Origin: Centroberyx gerrardi
Taxonomy: Eukaryota > Chordata > Actinopteri > Beryciformes > Berycidae
Assembly: GCF_048128805.1 (NCBI RefSeq)
Contig: NC_136012.1
Span: forward strand, 7,882,121 to 7,946,120
Direction: 5' to 3'
Length of the DNA: 64,000 nucleotides
Part shown: positions 36,501 through 48,200 of the stretch, piece by piece
Numbering within the stretch: the first letter of the stretch is position 1
Layout of the letters: each line of letters opens with the position of its first letter
Notes under the pieces: model-generated
What the model was told of the DNA's origin: nothing
Databases searched by the model: none
Seen by the model: only the letters and a program-made list of their open reading frames with translations
Made by a program: the position numbers and the translations under genes

Positions 36501-39500
36501 TAGCCGCCGATAATCAATACAAGTCGAGCTCATCATATTATGTATAGCGCTAAGGATCGGGATCATGTGAATCCACTGCGTTTTTAAGGGATGTAGGAAG
36601 GTATTTTGTACTGCTCATTTGTGGTAAATTCCATCAGATTTTCATTTTCTACATTAAACTTTGTACACGTGTTGTAAATGGGGATCCATGCACATCTATG
36701 GGGTGATGGGAGGGTGGGCTGTGGGGCGTTAACCCATCTCTTCCTAGACTTCACAGCTTCGTGTTATGCAGCGCTAAAAGGTCCAAAGGGCTTGAATAGG
36801 AAAGGACCAGGTGCACCCCATCAGATTCGAGTGGACATTTTGCCCCGCAGCGTAGCAACATGCAAATGAAACTAGACCTCCCGGTGTAGCAAGAAGTTCG
36901 GTGTTTTCCCAGGGAGTGTGGTAACAAGTCCCCTTACTAGATGCCATTGTAATTCTGTACAGGTGTTCAAGTTGTATTGTGGGGTTTTGGGGATGGGGCT
37001 GCTTATTTGTGACTCTTGCAGATTAAGTTATATGGCCCGCCCCTCAAAAACATATCTACTTCGAAGTCCACGTCCACTGTCCATAAGGAAGGATTCCTTC
37101 GCGTTCAGGCCTGTGGTATTTAAATGTTTCTTTTGGCAAGTAGTTGATGTCAATTTTGCCTGAATTGTGTTCATAATAATGCAGTTGTAGGTCATTCCTG
37201 TATTGGCAGTAATGCACTTGTAGTTCTGTACTGCTTCATTGTATTATTTGGGGTGGGTGTTTCTGTGTGGGAGGGAGGCTTCTTTTTCCCTTTGCATTTT
37301 TCAGTGTGCTGTGTCCTGTGCGCTTTCCAATACTCAAGACCATCAGGATCTCTCCTAACTCATTGTATGTAAAGGTTTACTTGCGCATCAAACATCACGT
37401 AAGGTCACTAAATGTGTTCACATTTCTCTTTTTAACATTCATTGTTTGGCAAAATGCCTCCATTGCAATTCCTTTGCAATTAGTTACTATGCCTTGTATT
37501 GATAATACAATGAGTGAACTATCTGTAAAGGATTTAATTATTGCATAATAAATGCATAGCTTGTTGTGATTGAATACAGTTTTGGTATGCATTTGTTCTT
37601 TTTTGGGTATTTGGGGCTTGTGTGGGGGAGCTTTTCTTGTGCTTTTTCAGGTATGACTAAAGCTTGGAGCTTTGTAGAGCACGGATGTGACCTGGGCTTG
37701 ATGACAGCTTTTTCAAAGTGGAAATTGAAGGCAGATAAGTTGAATCCATCAAATATTGATGTCCGAAAGCAGAAAATTATTGATCCTAGAGAGGACACTT
37801 ACCTTTGAATGGGCTCAACTGCCCTGATTGGTCTTGACATGAAAGCAACTTGCAATGCACTTGCAATACTTGAATGTAGAAATTGCACTGCTGTGCTTTC
37901 TTACAAGAAAATCTCTTGTGATAACGAGAAGATTTGATGGACCCTCATTGATTCTGACGTTATCTGCAGTAAAGCATTCTGTGTTTGGGTAAGGATAACA
38001 ATAGTCAGTTCTATGATACTGTGAGGGTGGGGAATAGGGGTGTTGCTTGTCTGCCTTTTTTGATCTTACAGAATTGCACAAGTCCAAAGGAAGAATGCAA
38101 TCTACCTAAGACACCACAGGAATCATCCCGCCCTTTGAATTCAGCCCAACACGCAGTTTGAACAAATGGGAGACAGGTCGTTTTTATGCATTTAGATTTG
38201 ACTGTTAGCCCTCAGCTACTAGCCCTTGCGCAACTGTGTAAGTGGCAGGTTGGTCACTAGTCTTACAACTTGATGATTTGCAATCGCGCAACTGTGCAAT
38301 AGTTTTCAAATTTGAAGTAGCTGAGGTAAGCTGTGCATTGTGCAGCTTTTGATTTGGACCGAATGCAGCGCAAATGTGTTGCTTAGTTACTGTTGTGCAT
38401 TGGTTTTGGTTGGCAGTATCCCTGCATTTTTCTCTTCACAGAAATCAGTGTGCAAGACTGGTTCAAGCACGAGTGAAGTCTTCTAACCTGGAGCATGTAG
38501 TAAGGTGTTGGCTTAACTTAAATTGTAGTCAAATCAAACTTGACTCCTGCAATGTTGTAGTGTGACACAATGGACATCTTGAACTGGCTTTATGTTAACC
38601 TCAAATGATCAGTAACATCAAACAATGCTTTACTGGCATATTCCTCTTTGGCCATAGGGCCCTATTGCTTTGCATCTTAAACCATAAGATGAGTAGAACT
38701 CGAAGTCTTTGAGTATTGTGTGGTGGGTGTGTGTTGTGTAGGTCACTCTTTGTTTCAGATCATTCTCGTCTGTCCACTCCGATCTCGCCTGCCTCTGAAT
38801 GCAAAGCATCTGTGGAAGCTGTCAGCGAATGAGTGTGGCCCCTGAATGAAGTACCAACCCTCTGTGCGCTTGAGCTTAAACCTGAACCCCGACGTCCTTC
38901 GCAGAAGTCCCCCTCTGTGTGCTGTGTATGCCTTTCTTTCCCTTTTGGTTTCTTAGGTCAAATTGCTCAACTTAAAAATTGTCTTGAATTGGCATCTGGG
39001 ATGGCCTAACCGTGTGATGGAACTCTGAGAATCCAGTCACATTACAATCAAGAGCCGCAAGCTTGTCTTGCTAATTCAGCATCACTGCAGTCTCATGGGT
39101 GCTAAGTTAAGTAATTTCGGTTCCCTTGATTTTTCTTTAACATACCATGGCTTTAATGTGTAACATGATACGTTGCATGCACATCAGCTCTGCATAACAT
39201 TTTGATTACATACTTCACAACATAATGTTCATGAAGTCGCTGTCAAACATTGCAGTAGATTTGGCCGGGGTTGTGGGGCGGGGCAACGCACTCTTTCTCT
39301 TCCTTTCAGATTTCTCTTCATTCAGCTTAACTCACTACTGAGCCAGGCGACTTAACCCCCGCAGGGACTCATGGGATGATGATTCGTGACTTGGTACAGC
39401 CGACCTCTAGGGTAAAACCTTAAAAGCCTCCAGGAGTTGAGCGTCATTGAGGAAGAGTAGCCTGCTGCGGTATATGCTGCTGCGACTGCTACGTTAGTCT

Positions 39501-40029
39501 TGGTAAACAGTAACCATATTGACACAATTTGTCATATTGGATGAGCACTTGGGGATAAGTATCGGGTTTGCGTGGGAGGGGGTGGGGAGGCATAAACTCT
39601 CCCTCTTTTTTTTTCCATTACAGCCAAAGTTAACCACTTGCAACCAAGGCTCGACCGCCAGTTCGTTTGACCTGTGAGACCGGACGAGTGTCACTGATAA
39701 GTCACATATTTGGGGAAAAACGGCCCGAGTATCGCCAGGGATAATGCTGGTATCATGGCTTTGTAAACATGGAAACTTAATGGACATCGTGGAATCATTA
39801 ATAGTCGTGCACCATGCAGTGTCGTTCTGGGGATTGCCGGGGATTGGGGAAACCAGATGTCTTTTTCTTCTAGTTTCAGCCTCGTGACCGAATGAAATCT
39901 TCAGGTGGTGACAGGATAGAGCAGCCAGGTGTTGAGGGGTTTTCTTTTCCTGGAGGAACAAACTCCTGGGTTGTGTTCCTCCAGGTTTTGCTTTTAGCCC
40001 TTAGTTACAGCAACAACAAAAAAGCAAAA
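33540..40029 (+). ncRNA. malat1: malat1 long non-coding RNA (5' end uncertain)
   Basis: The 3' end is certain in kind: at 39940-40029 the sequence has both U-rich motifs, the intervening stem and the A-rich tract that form the MALAT1 triple helix, immediately followed by a mascRNA. Upstream, about 6 kb contain no protein-like open frame and no convincing coding splice pairs. The gene lies 2.3 kb before scyl1 on the same strand, the order seen in mammals (MALAT1-SCYL1). MALAT1 is an abundant nuclear-speckle lncRNA; RNase P cuts it at the mascRNA, and the mature 3' end is protected by the triple helix instead of a poly(A) tail. The 5' boundary given is a guess from a TATA-like box. Introns with acceptors such as 35909 (ttcctcttttcag) cannot be excluded. 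Confidence 0.85.
39940..40029 (+). ncRNA. malat1: MALAT1-type ENE + A triple-helix RNA stability element
   Basis: U-rich motif 1 TTTTCTTTT is at 39940-39948. A perfect 10-bp stem (TGGAGGAACA 39951-39960 with TGTTCCTCCA 39974-39983) follows. U-rich motif 2 TTTTGCTTTT is at 39986-39995. The A-rich tract AAAAAAGCAAAA is at 40018-40029. Motif 2 is the exact Watson-Crick complement of AAAAGCAAAA in the A-tract. Motif 1 can form the Hoogsteen strand with a C+.G-C triplet at the same place. This matches the published MALAT1 architecture of U.A-U triples interrupted by a C+.G-C triplet and a C-G doublet. Confidence 0.95.
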
Positions 40030-40086
40030 GACCCCGGTGGTGGCACTCCTGACTGTCAGGACAGGGTTCAATTCCCTGCGGTGTCT
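40030..40086 (+). ncRNA. malat1: mascRNA, tRNA-like small RNA of malat1
   Basis: Begins directly after the A-tract, where RNase P would cut. The cloverleaf parts are an acceptor stem GACCCCG/CGGTGTC, a short D-like GTG/CAC arm, an anticodon-like arm TCCTG/CAGGA with a five-base loop, and a T arm CAGGG-TTCAATT-CCCTG. The body closely matches mammalian mascRNA (GGTGGxTGGCACTCCTG; GGTTCAAATCCCTGCGG). The fourth acceptor pair is C opposite U, a mismatch absent from the mammalian form. RNase Z cleavage and CCA addition are expected after 40086. Mature mascRNA is exported to the cytoplasm. It is not a translating tRNA. Confidence 0.93.
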
Positions 40087-42361
40087 TGCTTTTTAGTATG
40101 CTGTATGCTAATTTATTTTAGTCAGTCATGGATCAGGAGATACCATTTCATGTAGTAATGCTAAATAAGTTATCAAGCCACAAGGCACTGAGTGAAATGT
40201 AGTCATATTGTAGTAATCAAGACACACCTTTTGAACCTCGGGTTGTGGGCTTTATAGCAAACTGGAAGTCTTTCACTAACGTTTAATTCCCTTCTAACTA
40301 CCATAAATGTCAAATTAATCCCGCCCCCCTCCTTACAGTCTGGGATTCTATATTGGTAGAACACAAAAATCATTAGTTATGAGTCATACATGTATGTTGT
40401 GTTGTCTGGTCTGGAAAATAAACTGACTGCTAAAGATTGTGGTGAATGTTGAAATGTTCTGTTGGTGGGGATGCTCAGTCTGCATGCATATAATCTGAGA
40501 TTACACTTTGTGTTGGGCAAAGTAACCGCAGGAAAATAAACTTTATAGAATACCAAAAATAAAGCCTAGATCAAGTTAAAACGGTGAGCCTTTATGTCAA
40601 AATGTAGAAATTAACATGAATAAAGTTATGACAACTTTTCAATGTCTGCCCTTGTTTTTATATCAAATGTTCAAAAATTTGTTGACATTTGCTGAAAACA
40701 AAATTGCACACATTTTATTTCTTACAACCAAAGAATCATGGATTGCATTGAATTCTACATATAAGATAGAAGCCTGTAAACAGGCCCGTTTCACATTCTG
40801 TATTGAGAAATCGGTGCATTACAACTTCCTGTTGCCAGCTATGGCCTTCACTAAATCGCTCTACAACCTGCCCAAAACTTTTAATTTATTACATTATGTA
40901 TCTAGTGCTAGTAACCATTACAATTTAGTTGTTTTTGTTGGATTGGTTTGTCAATAAGTTGCAAAAAGGGCCTATTGAGTGGAGAAAATGAAGCATGTAA
41001 TGTGTCATTACTATTTCTTCAACAATCAATATTGGATATATATTATATTGTAAACATAATATTAAACAATTTATTACATGGCTAAAAGTAGTTTAACACT
41101 GGAAGAATGTAATATTTGAATTTAAACCGCTGTGTGCTCTCCCCTGTCCTGACCAATAACAGCACCCTTGGTGACACCTGGGTGAAGCTACTTGAATTTG
41201 TAGATGACACCAGGTTAGTGGGTCCAACTGGTGATGATGACAAGTCCATCTACTGCAGAAGTGGCCAGACTGGTGTGCTGATGTGCCAACAACAACCCTC
41301 ACTTTGGAATGGGATGTGTTATTTTCTTTGCACAGTGCACAGTTGTTAGATTTCAACACAATGTCATTAACAGATCTTGCTTTGAAAAGCAACACAAATG
41401 TGTGTTGTCCCAAAAACGTGTTTAAATAAAATAGTACATTCTTTTTATCTGTAAACAGAGGATGCTGTTCTTGTGTCACAACCAATCCTGATCCCATTCT
41501 ACAGCTCCATCTTTGAATGTTTCCACTCATCGCTTATCATCGCCTGGTGTGGCTCTGCTTCCTCCTGCTCCAAGGAAAGACAGCAACATGTCATATGAAC
41601 AAATGGAAGTTGCAGTTCGTTGCCGGCTGCCCTCTATATAACAACTGCATGAAGCCAGAGCAGGCAAAGGGCAATGAAAGTTGCTGTCGACCCTGCTCTG
41701 TGTGCCCTGTGTTTTGATTGTGACAAATTGCAAGAGCAGCTTTCAGCAACTGTTTTTATAATTGTTCTCACATTACATTCCCTTAATCGCATTGAAACAA
41801 GGCTGAAACTGCAGTATTGGTGTACCTTCTGTGAATAAAAGTACTCCTTTACAAAATCCTATATGTCTGTCTTTCCTTGCAGATCAGTACTATCACCTGT
41901 CATAAGTAGCCTAATAGCTATAATGATAAAGGCCATATGTCAGTGACACATTCTGAAGAGAAATTCAAGTCATCAAACCTTGCCTGTCTAACACAACACA
42001 AGTAAGTGATTGACCAGGGCAAGAAAAGCTTTTCAAGCAACCAGCCACAGTGACAGGTGGACTCTGAATTTCAGCCAAGTTAATTTCTCAGTGGCAAAAT
42101 AAGTTTTTAAAGGAGGGCAGACATTACAATTTCTATTCCTGTATATTCAGTCCTTACTTATGTCATTGTTAATATGATGGACATACAGGTGGCTTAACCT
42201 GAGCTTAACCCATTTAACCTAGAACGGAACCAACGTGAGGGAACAAAGTTTTTACGGAGCCGTTTAGGTCCGTGCCAATAGCTAGCTAGCTTGCTAGCGA
42301 GCTGTTAATTTTTTCCTGCTGCTGTGTGTGTGTGCTTGATGCGGTGTGGAGGAAAGAGGAG
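40087..42361. other. malat1-scyl1 spacer
   Basis: 2.3 kb with a decayed LINE fragment (41103-41720), several AATAAA words (near 40416, 40535, 40620) and the scyl1 5' UTR/promoter at the right end (about 42180-42361). No other gene is recognised. Confidence 0.55.
41103..41720 (+). mobile_element. Decayed non-LTR retrotransposon (LINE) reverse-transcriptase fragment
   Basis: Translation near 41190 gives KLLEFVDDTRLVGPTGDDD, a match to the F(V/A)DDT RT motif with the GxxxxxDE continuation of fish Rex/CR1-like LINEs. Near 41480 the frame gives FYSSIFECFHSSLIIAWCGS, matching the later FYxxxIESxLxxxIxxWxG block of such elements. Stops and deletions separate the blocks. Confidence 0.6.
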
Positions 42362-45162
42362 ATGTGGTCCTTTTTTGCCAGGGATCCTGTCAAAGACTTT
42401 GCTTATGAACTTCTGCCAGACACCCAGGAAACGTCTGGATTATGGACACTTCATCGGGGGAAGCGAAAGGTAAAGAGAGGCAAGCAAATCACGACCGAAC
42501 CACCGCTAGCTAGCAGAGGTAGCCGGCAGGAACTCGCTTCGTTACGGGGGCCTGTTAGCCAGCTAACGGGAGTGTTTGTTCGCTACTTTGATTTAGCCAC
42601 TAGACACGACGCCCGGCTATATTTTGCGTGCTTATTTGTCAGATGTGTCTATGTCTTTCTCGTCTATTCTGATGATTGAATGTCAATGTTGATCGTGTAT
42701 AATATCAGTCGTTAGGCTGTGTGTATTTATTGCTAACGAAGTTAGCACAGGCTTTGTTTACTCCGGACAGACACGTATTTCTCGCCACGTCACCCCGTTT
42801 TAGCCAAGTTAACAACTGTATTTACAAACGTTTGAAAACACATACTACATCGAATTAATAAGAATTTCCGTGTGTCAGCATTGATGTGGCATGTGATTGG
42901 CTTCACATCCTCACTCTCCTGTAATATCAGTGAGCAGCTGGATCCTGGACTGTCAGTGTCACCACATCACTGCAGGGCCAGATAGTTGCATGCATGGGCA
43001 GCCAAGCACCAGTTCCTGTTCACACCATCGTGAAGGATGTTAATTGTATTTCCTCAGAATATACTCTGGTGACAGGCTACTACTACTGTGCACTGGTCTT
43101 ACATCTCTGTTTGCTTTGACTAGAACACCAAGCATAAATGTTTGTGGGAAAGGTTTTGACTGTCATGTCATTACTATGAAGGATTATTTTCACACCCTAT
43201 ATGCCTCCATCCCATGTCCCCAGACCAGTGGAGAGCCGGTGTCTGTGTTTGTGTACGAGGTGGCTCAGGGAACAGAGCAGCAGACCCAGCTAGCCAAGGC
43301 TGCCTTCAAACGCATGAAGACCCTGCGCCACCCTAACATCCTGGCCTACGTGGATGGATTGGAGGTGTGTGTGTGAGAGAGAGTGAGAGTGATGAGTGGT
43401 TTTTGCACCCACCCATATTAGCTCTACACACACTACCATTGTCTATAATGCTCAAAGTAAACTGTAAATCAGCTTGCTTACAACCCATGGTTTGAATGGT
43501 CTAGTGAGTAGCCATGTGTGATAGCACAAAATTAACATGTAATTACCATATCATCAGTGTCTGTTTTCCACTATCTCCTCTTCTCTGCATGTTGGCTTTC
43601 AGACAGAGGTGAGTGTGAATTGGCTGTAGGCCTATGCAGGTGTTCAGGAGTTAATGTGTGTGCAATAGTTGTAATGAGTAGTGTACTACACAATAAGTTT
43701 GGAGTTATAAAAGCACCCCATTTAGTAGTCCAGTTATGTTCTCAGTCTCATACATGCAAGCCATTTGAAATATCTTAAAAATAATATTAGCTCCCGATAT
43801 TTGTAAAATCCACACTTTAAATGGTTACTATCAAATCACTCCAAACATCACAATTGATACTCGCTAGCAACTCCTTGACAATGTTGCTAGCTTGCATTGT
43901 CATCATTCTGAAGATGTTAAGTGGTTTTCACACCCACTGAAGCTGTGCAACCATCTGCAACTTACCAAAATTCCTTAAACTATTAAATTTCTCAAGGTAA
44001 AACCCTTTCAAGCCGACCCTTTCCGAGCTGTGGTTCAGTCGCTACAGTTAAGTAGAGCTGGGTAAATAATTCAATATGATAATTTATCATCTTATCACTT
44101 TCTGTTGTATAACTTAACAATAAAAAGCAAATACTCATTGAAATCTCTCACAAAATGAGATCTGCTACAAATTGGGGAATATTATTTGAAAAATAGTTTT
44201 ATTTTACTTTATATTATCATGCAGTACAATAAGAACATCAAATTGAATATTGATATGATTTTGCATATCGTCATATATTGATATCAAAATATCTTATGAT
44301 TACCGTGACATTAATTTTGTCCATATCGCCCAGCCCTGTAGTTCAGTAGCATTGCAATGCAGCTGGAGCTATAAACATGCCACAAAATGTTGCTAATCTT
44401 GCTTACTGATGTCTTGCAGACAGAGAAGAGTCTGTACCTGGTTACGGAGCAGGTGACCCCCCTGGCAGCCCACCTGAAGGCCCAGGCAGAGAAGGGCGGC
44501 TCTGGGGAGCTGGAGGTCTCCTGGGGCCTGCACCAGATAGTGGTGAGGAGAGGACTGGAGCACACAAACTGATACTTGCTTTGGATGGTTCCTTTGTCAG
44601 CATCCTCTCTCTCTGTCTCTTTACCCACACTTCTCCTGTGTGCCTCCTCCAACAGAAAGCCGTCAGTTTCCTAGTGAACGACTGCCACCTGCTCCACAAC
44701 AACCTGGGCGTGTGGGCTGTTTTTGTGGACCGGGCCGGAGAGTGGAAGCTGGGAGCCCTGGACCATGTCGTCCCAGAGCAGGGCGACCCCAGTGGGGCCT
44801 CGCTGCCAGCTCCCAAGGCTGTCTACCCCGACATGGAGAAGTATGACCCACCGGAGACGCCCAACAACACCGGAGAGAAATGGTGAGAGAGAGATGGGGG
44901 TGAAAACTACAAAGTGAGAGGAGGAGGTTGAAAAAGTGTGTGAGAGGAGCAAACTAGAGTGACATTATGAAATGGGGAGGAAAAAGGAGGGAGAAGCAGG
45001 AAAATGGGGGGAGGAAGAAGAGGAGAAATGATGAAAGAAAGAGGAGGTTTAGAATGTGACAGTACCAGATAAGAAATACCATGTAAAGGTACCTAAATGG
45101 GGTGTGGAGGAGATGATATTGCACCCATTTTCCTTATGAATCATCCTATGCATTTGAATTGA

Positions 45163-45204
<42 letters not shown>

Positions 45205-48200
45205 GTTCCAGGGCAGGGGAAGTGTGGCGGCTGGGCTGCCTGATCTGGGAGGTGTTCAACGGGCCACTGCCTCGTGCCTCCTCCCTTCGCTCCCTGGGAA
45301 AGGTACGTCATCCAGCAGTTCCCGCTCACTATTTCCTGCCTGTCACCATTATGCATCTCTAAGAGTGGGAGAACCCCTGTCTTACCGAACCTCATGAACA
45401 CAGCAGTTGCTTTTTTCACAGTTGCTTTTTTCACAGTTGCTTCGCTTATAGCCCAAAGTTATCCTTGTGACACGTAGAAGATGACGCGGTCATGTGCTGA
45501 GAATAGTGAATGGTGTTGTTCACAGTGTGGTGTGCTGTCCTCTCTGTGCCCCCAGATCCCCAAGGCCCTGGTCCCCCACTACTGTGAGCTGGTGGGGGCA
45601 AACCCCCGCGCTCGCCCCAACCCAGCCCGCTTCCTCCAGAACTGCCGAGCCTCCGGAGGCTTCCTTAGCAACAGCTTTGTGGAGAGCAACCTCTTCTTGG
45701 AGGAGATCCAGGTCCATACACACACACATACACACATAACCAATCATGTATGGTGGTTTTCACTCGGTTTTGTATCAGAGCCCAAAGCAGACCTCTTCTG
45801 TAAAGTAAAATGTAAAATGTCTATGCATTGCTACAAACCAGGCAGAAACTACAAGCTGGTCACTACTGACAAGCAGCAGATGAACAAAATATATTAAGAT
45901 TGATTTGTTTCTTGTTTCTCATTTCTTTTAAATGTGAAAATGAAGGTTTGGTATAATAGTTGTCATAGATTTGAAAACATCTCCCTAAATGATCCTACAT
46001 AGTCGTTTTCTACCTCATCTCTTTTGTGTCTACCTCTCTCGCTTTCATCTCCGCCATCTTTATAGAAAGAGTTCTGCCATGGTTGATTGTTGGAAAAAAC
46101 TCACATCTAGGAACTAAAATCTGACTCCAGACCCTTCGGTGTCAAAATATTTTAAGATTAATGTCCAATTTAAGTGTGTTTTTTTGTCTTTGTGTATGTC
46201 TGCCTGTCTGTGTGTTCAGATCAAGGATCCGGCAGAGAAGCAGCAGTTCTTCCAGGATCTGAGCGACAACCTGGACTCCTTCCCCGAGGATTTCTGTAAA
46301 CACAAGGTCCTGCCGCAGCTGCTCACCGCCTTCGAGTTCGGCAACGCCGGCGCCGTAGTCCTCACACCGCTCTTCAAGGTGAGGCTTTGGGACATTTTCA
46401 CATGATTTTCAATTTCAGTCGGTATTCCAGAGCACCTTGTAGCCACTCAGATCCTTTCCAGGAGTAAACAAAACCGTTATCCCGTTATCACTGACCCCTT
46501 TCCCTCTCGCTCTCTCTGTCTCCCAGGTGGGGAAGTTCCTGTCAGCAGAAGAATACCAACAGAAGATCATTCCGGTCATCGTGAAGATGTTTTCCTCCAC
46601 AGACCGAGCCATGAGGATACGACTGCTGCAGCAGGTACTTGCCACATGTCAATGGCTTGTAGATACTGTGTCCCTACTCATGCACAGTGCTTTCACCTAG
46701 CATGCACGCCTCAAATGTAGTCATTTAGAGGCACCTGAGAACACAAAGGTCATGGAATATAATTGAAGGATTTGGAGCCCCTGACTAAACGGCTGACTGT
46801 AACTGAAAAGCCGACTCATTGTAGTAAATGATTTATGTTTTATCCATGTCTCATAAGAAAGAACATGAATGGTATGAATATTTAGCCTGAATGATCTGTC
46901 TCCTCTCATTCATTAGAAACACTGCATTTTAAAACGCCATACTTATCCGTCCGACCAGCTGTCCCAAGATAGACAGGGAACAAAAACCTCAGTGCTAAAT
47001 GGGACAAGCGGGACATTAGTTCCCCAACTGCTTCTTTTCCCCAATATGAAAACATTGATCTGATCTATCTATATTTCTCCTCTCTTCCTCAGATGGAGCA
47101 GTTCATCCAGTACCTGAACGAGGCGGCAGTCAACTCCCAGATTTTCCCTCACGTCGTTCACGGCTTCACAGACACCAACCCTGCCATCAGAGAACAGACT
47201 GTTAAGGTAGGATGCACACTCACACCACCACATATCAGTAGTTACACCATATGATTTCTATATGTTTTAGTTGTCAGCCTGCTGCATCCATTGCAATTCT
47301 CTTTCTGCGTCTGTCCCTGCCATCCTGCAGTCCATGCTGCTGCTGGCTCCCAAGCTGAACGAGACCAACCTGAACCAGGAGCTGATGCGCCACTTCGCCA
47401 GGCTGCAGGCCAGAGACGAACAAGGCCCGATCCGCTGCAATACTACCGTCTGCCTGGGCAAGATCGCTCCCTACCTCAACGCCGGGGTAAAGCACACCTG
47501 CAACACTCAGACTCGGGGTTGGAAATACACTTGTCAGTGAATCAGTTGCAAAGGAAAATGATGTTGTTATATTACGATTAATAACCACATGCATTCGGTT
47601 TCATGTCACTACACTTGAGCCGCAAGATCAAAGCATTATAGATTCAGTGTAATCCCAGCATCACAAGCCTGACTGATCAAGCACTGACCCCTCTCTCCTC
47701 GCAGACTCGACAGCGCGTGCTGATCTCGGCCTTCTGTCGAGCCACCAAGGACCCCTTCCCGGCCTCGCGCTCCGCCGGCGTGCTGGGCTTCGCCGCCACG
47801 CACAACTTCTACAGCGTGACGGAGAGTGCCGCGCGCATCCTGCCCACCCTCTGCGCCATCACCGTCGACCCCGATAAGACCGTCAGGGACCAGGTGAGAA
47901 CCAGTGATCAGGAGGCGTAGGGACTAGATTGTGTGTGGTGTGGCCTTTACACTCAACTGCAAAGTCATTGGTCAGGAGAATAAGGAAACGTTTTGCTTCT
48001 GTCAGCTGTTTTCAACATCCTGTTTTTTCCTTATGGGGTGAATTTGCAAGTAGTACTACTAGATGTTTCACTCATTTGTCTAATCACTGAAAAAATGGAT
48101 GTCGTCAAAGGATAAAATCTCTTCCTTCATGTACCTTAAAGGAGAGGCTGACATGGGTGACTTGTAGGTGCCAAGTGGCCAATCACCACAAAGAATAGGC

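Noticed and set aside
36678-38565. Short plus-strand ORFs in the malat1 interval (63-113 codons)
   Set aside because: Random-length frames with no conserved motifs. The interval is best explained as non-coding RNA.
33540-40029. NEAT1 considered instead of MALAT1
   Set aside because: NEAT1 also ends in a triple helix and tRNA-like RNA. However, the mascRNA body and the immediate downstream scyl1 fit MALAT1.
40030-40086. Ordinary tRNA gene
   Set aside because: Five-base anticodon-like loop, reduced D arm and upstream triple-helix element identify mascRNA.
42275-42305. Palindromic 'agctagctagcttgctagcgagct' before scyl1
   Set aside because: GCTAGC words are abundant in fish promoters and 5' UTRs; no specific function supported.
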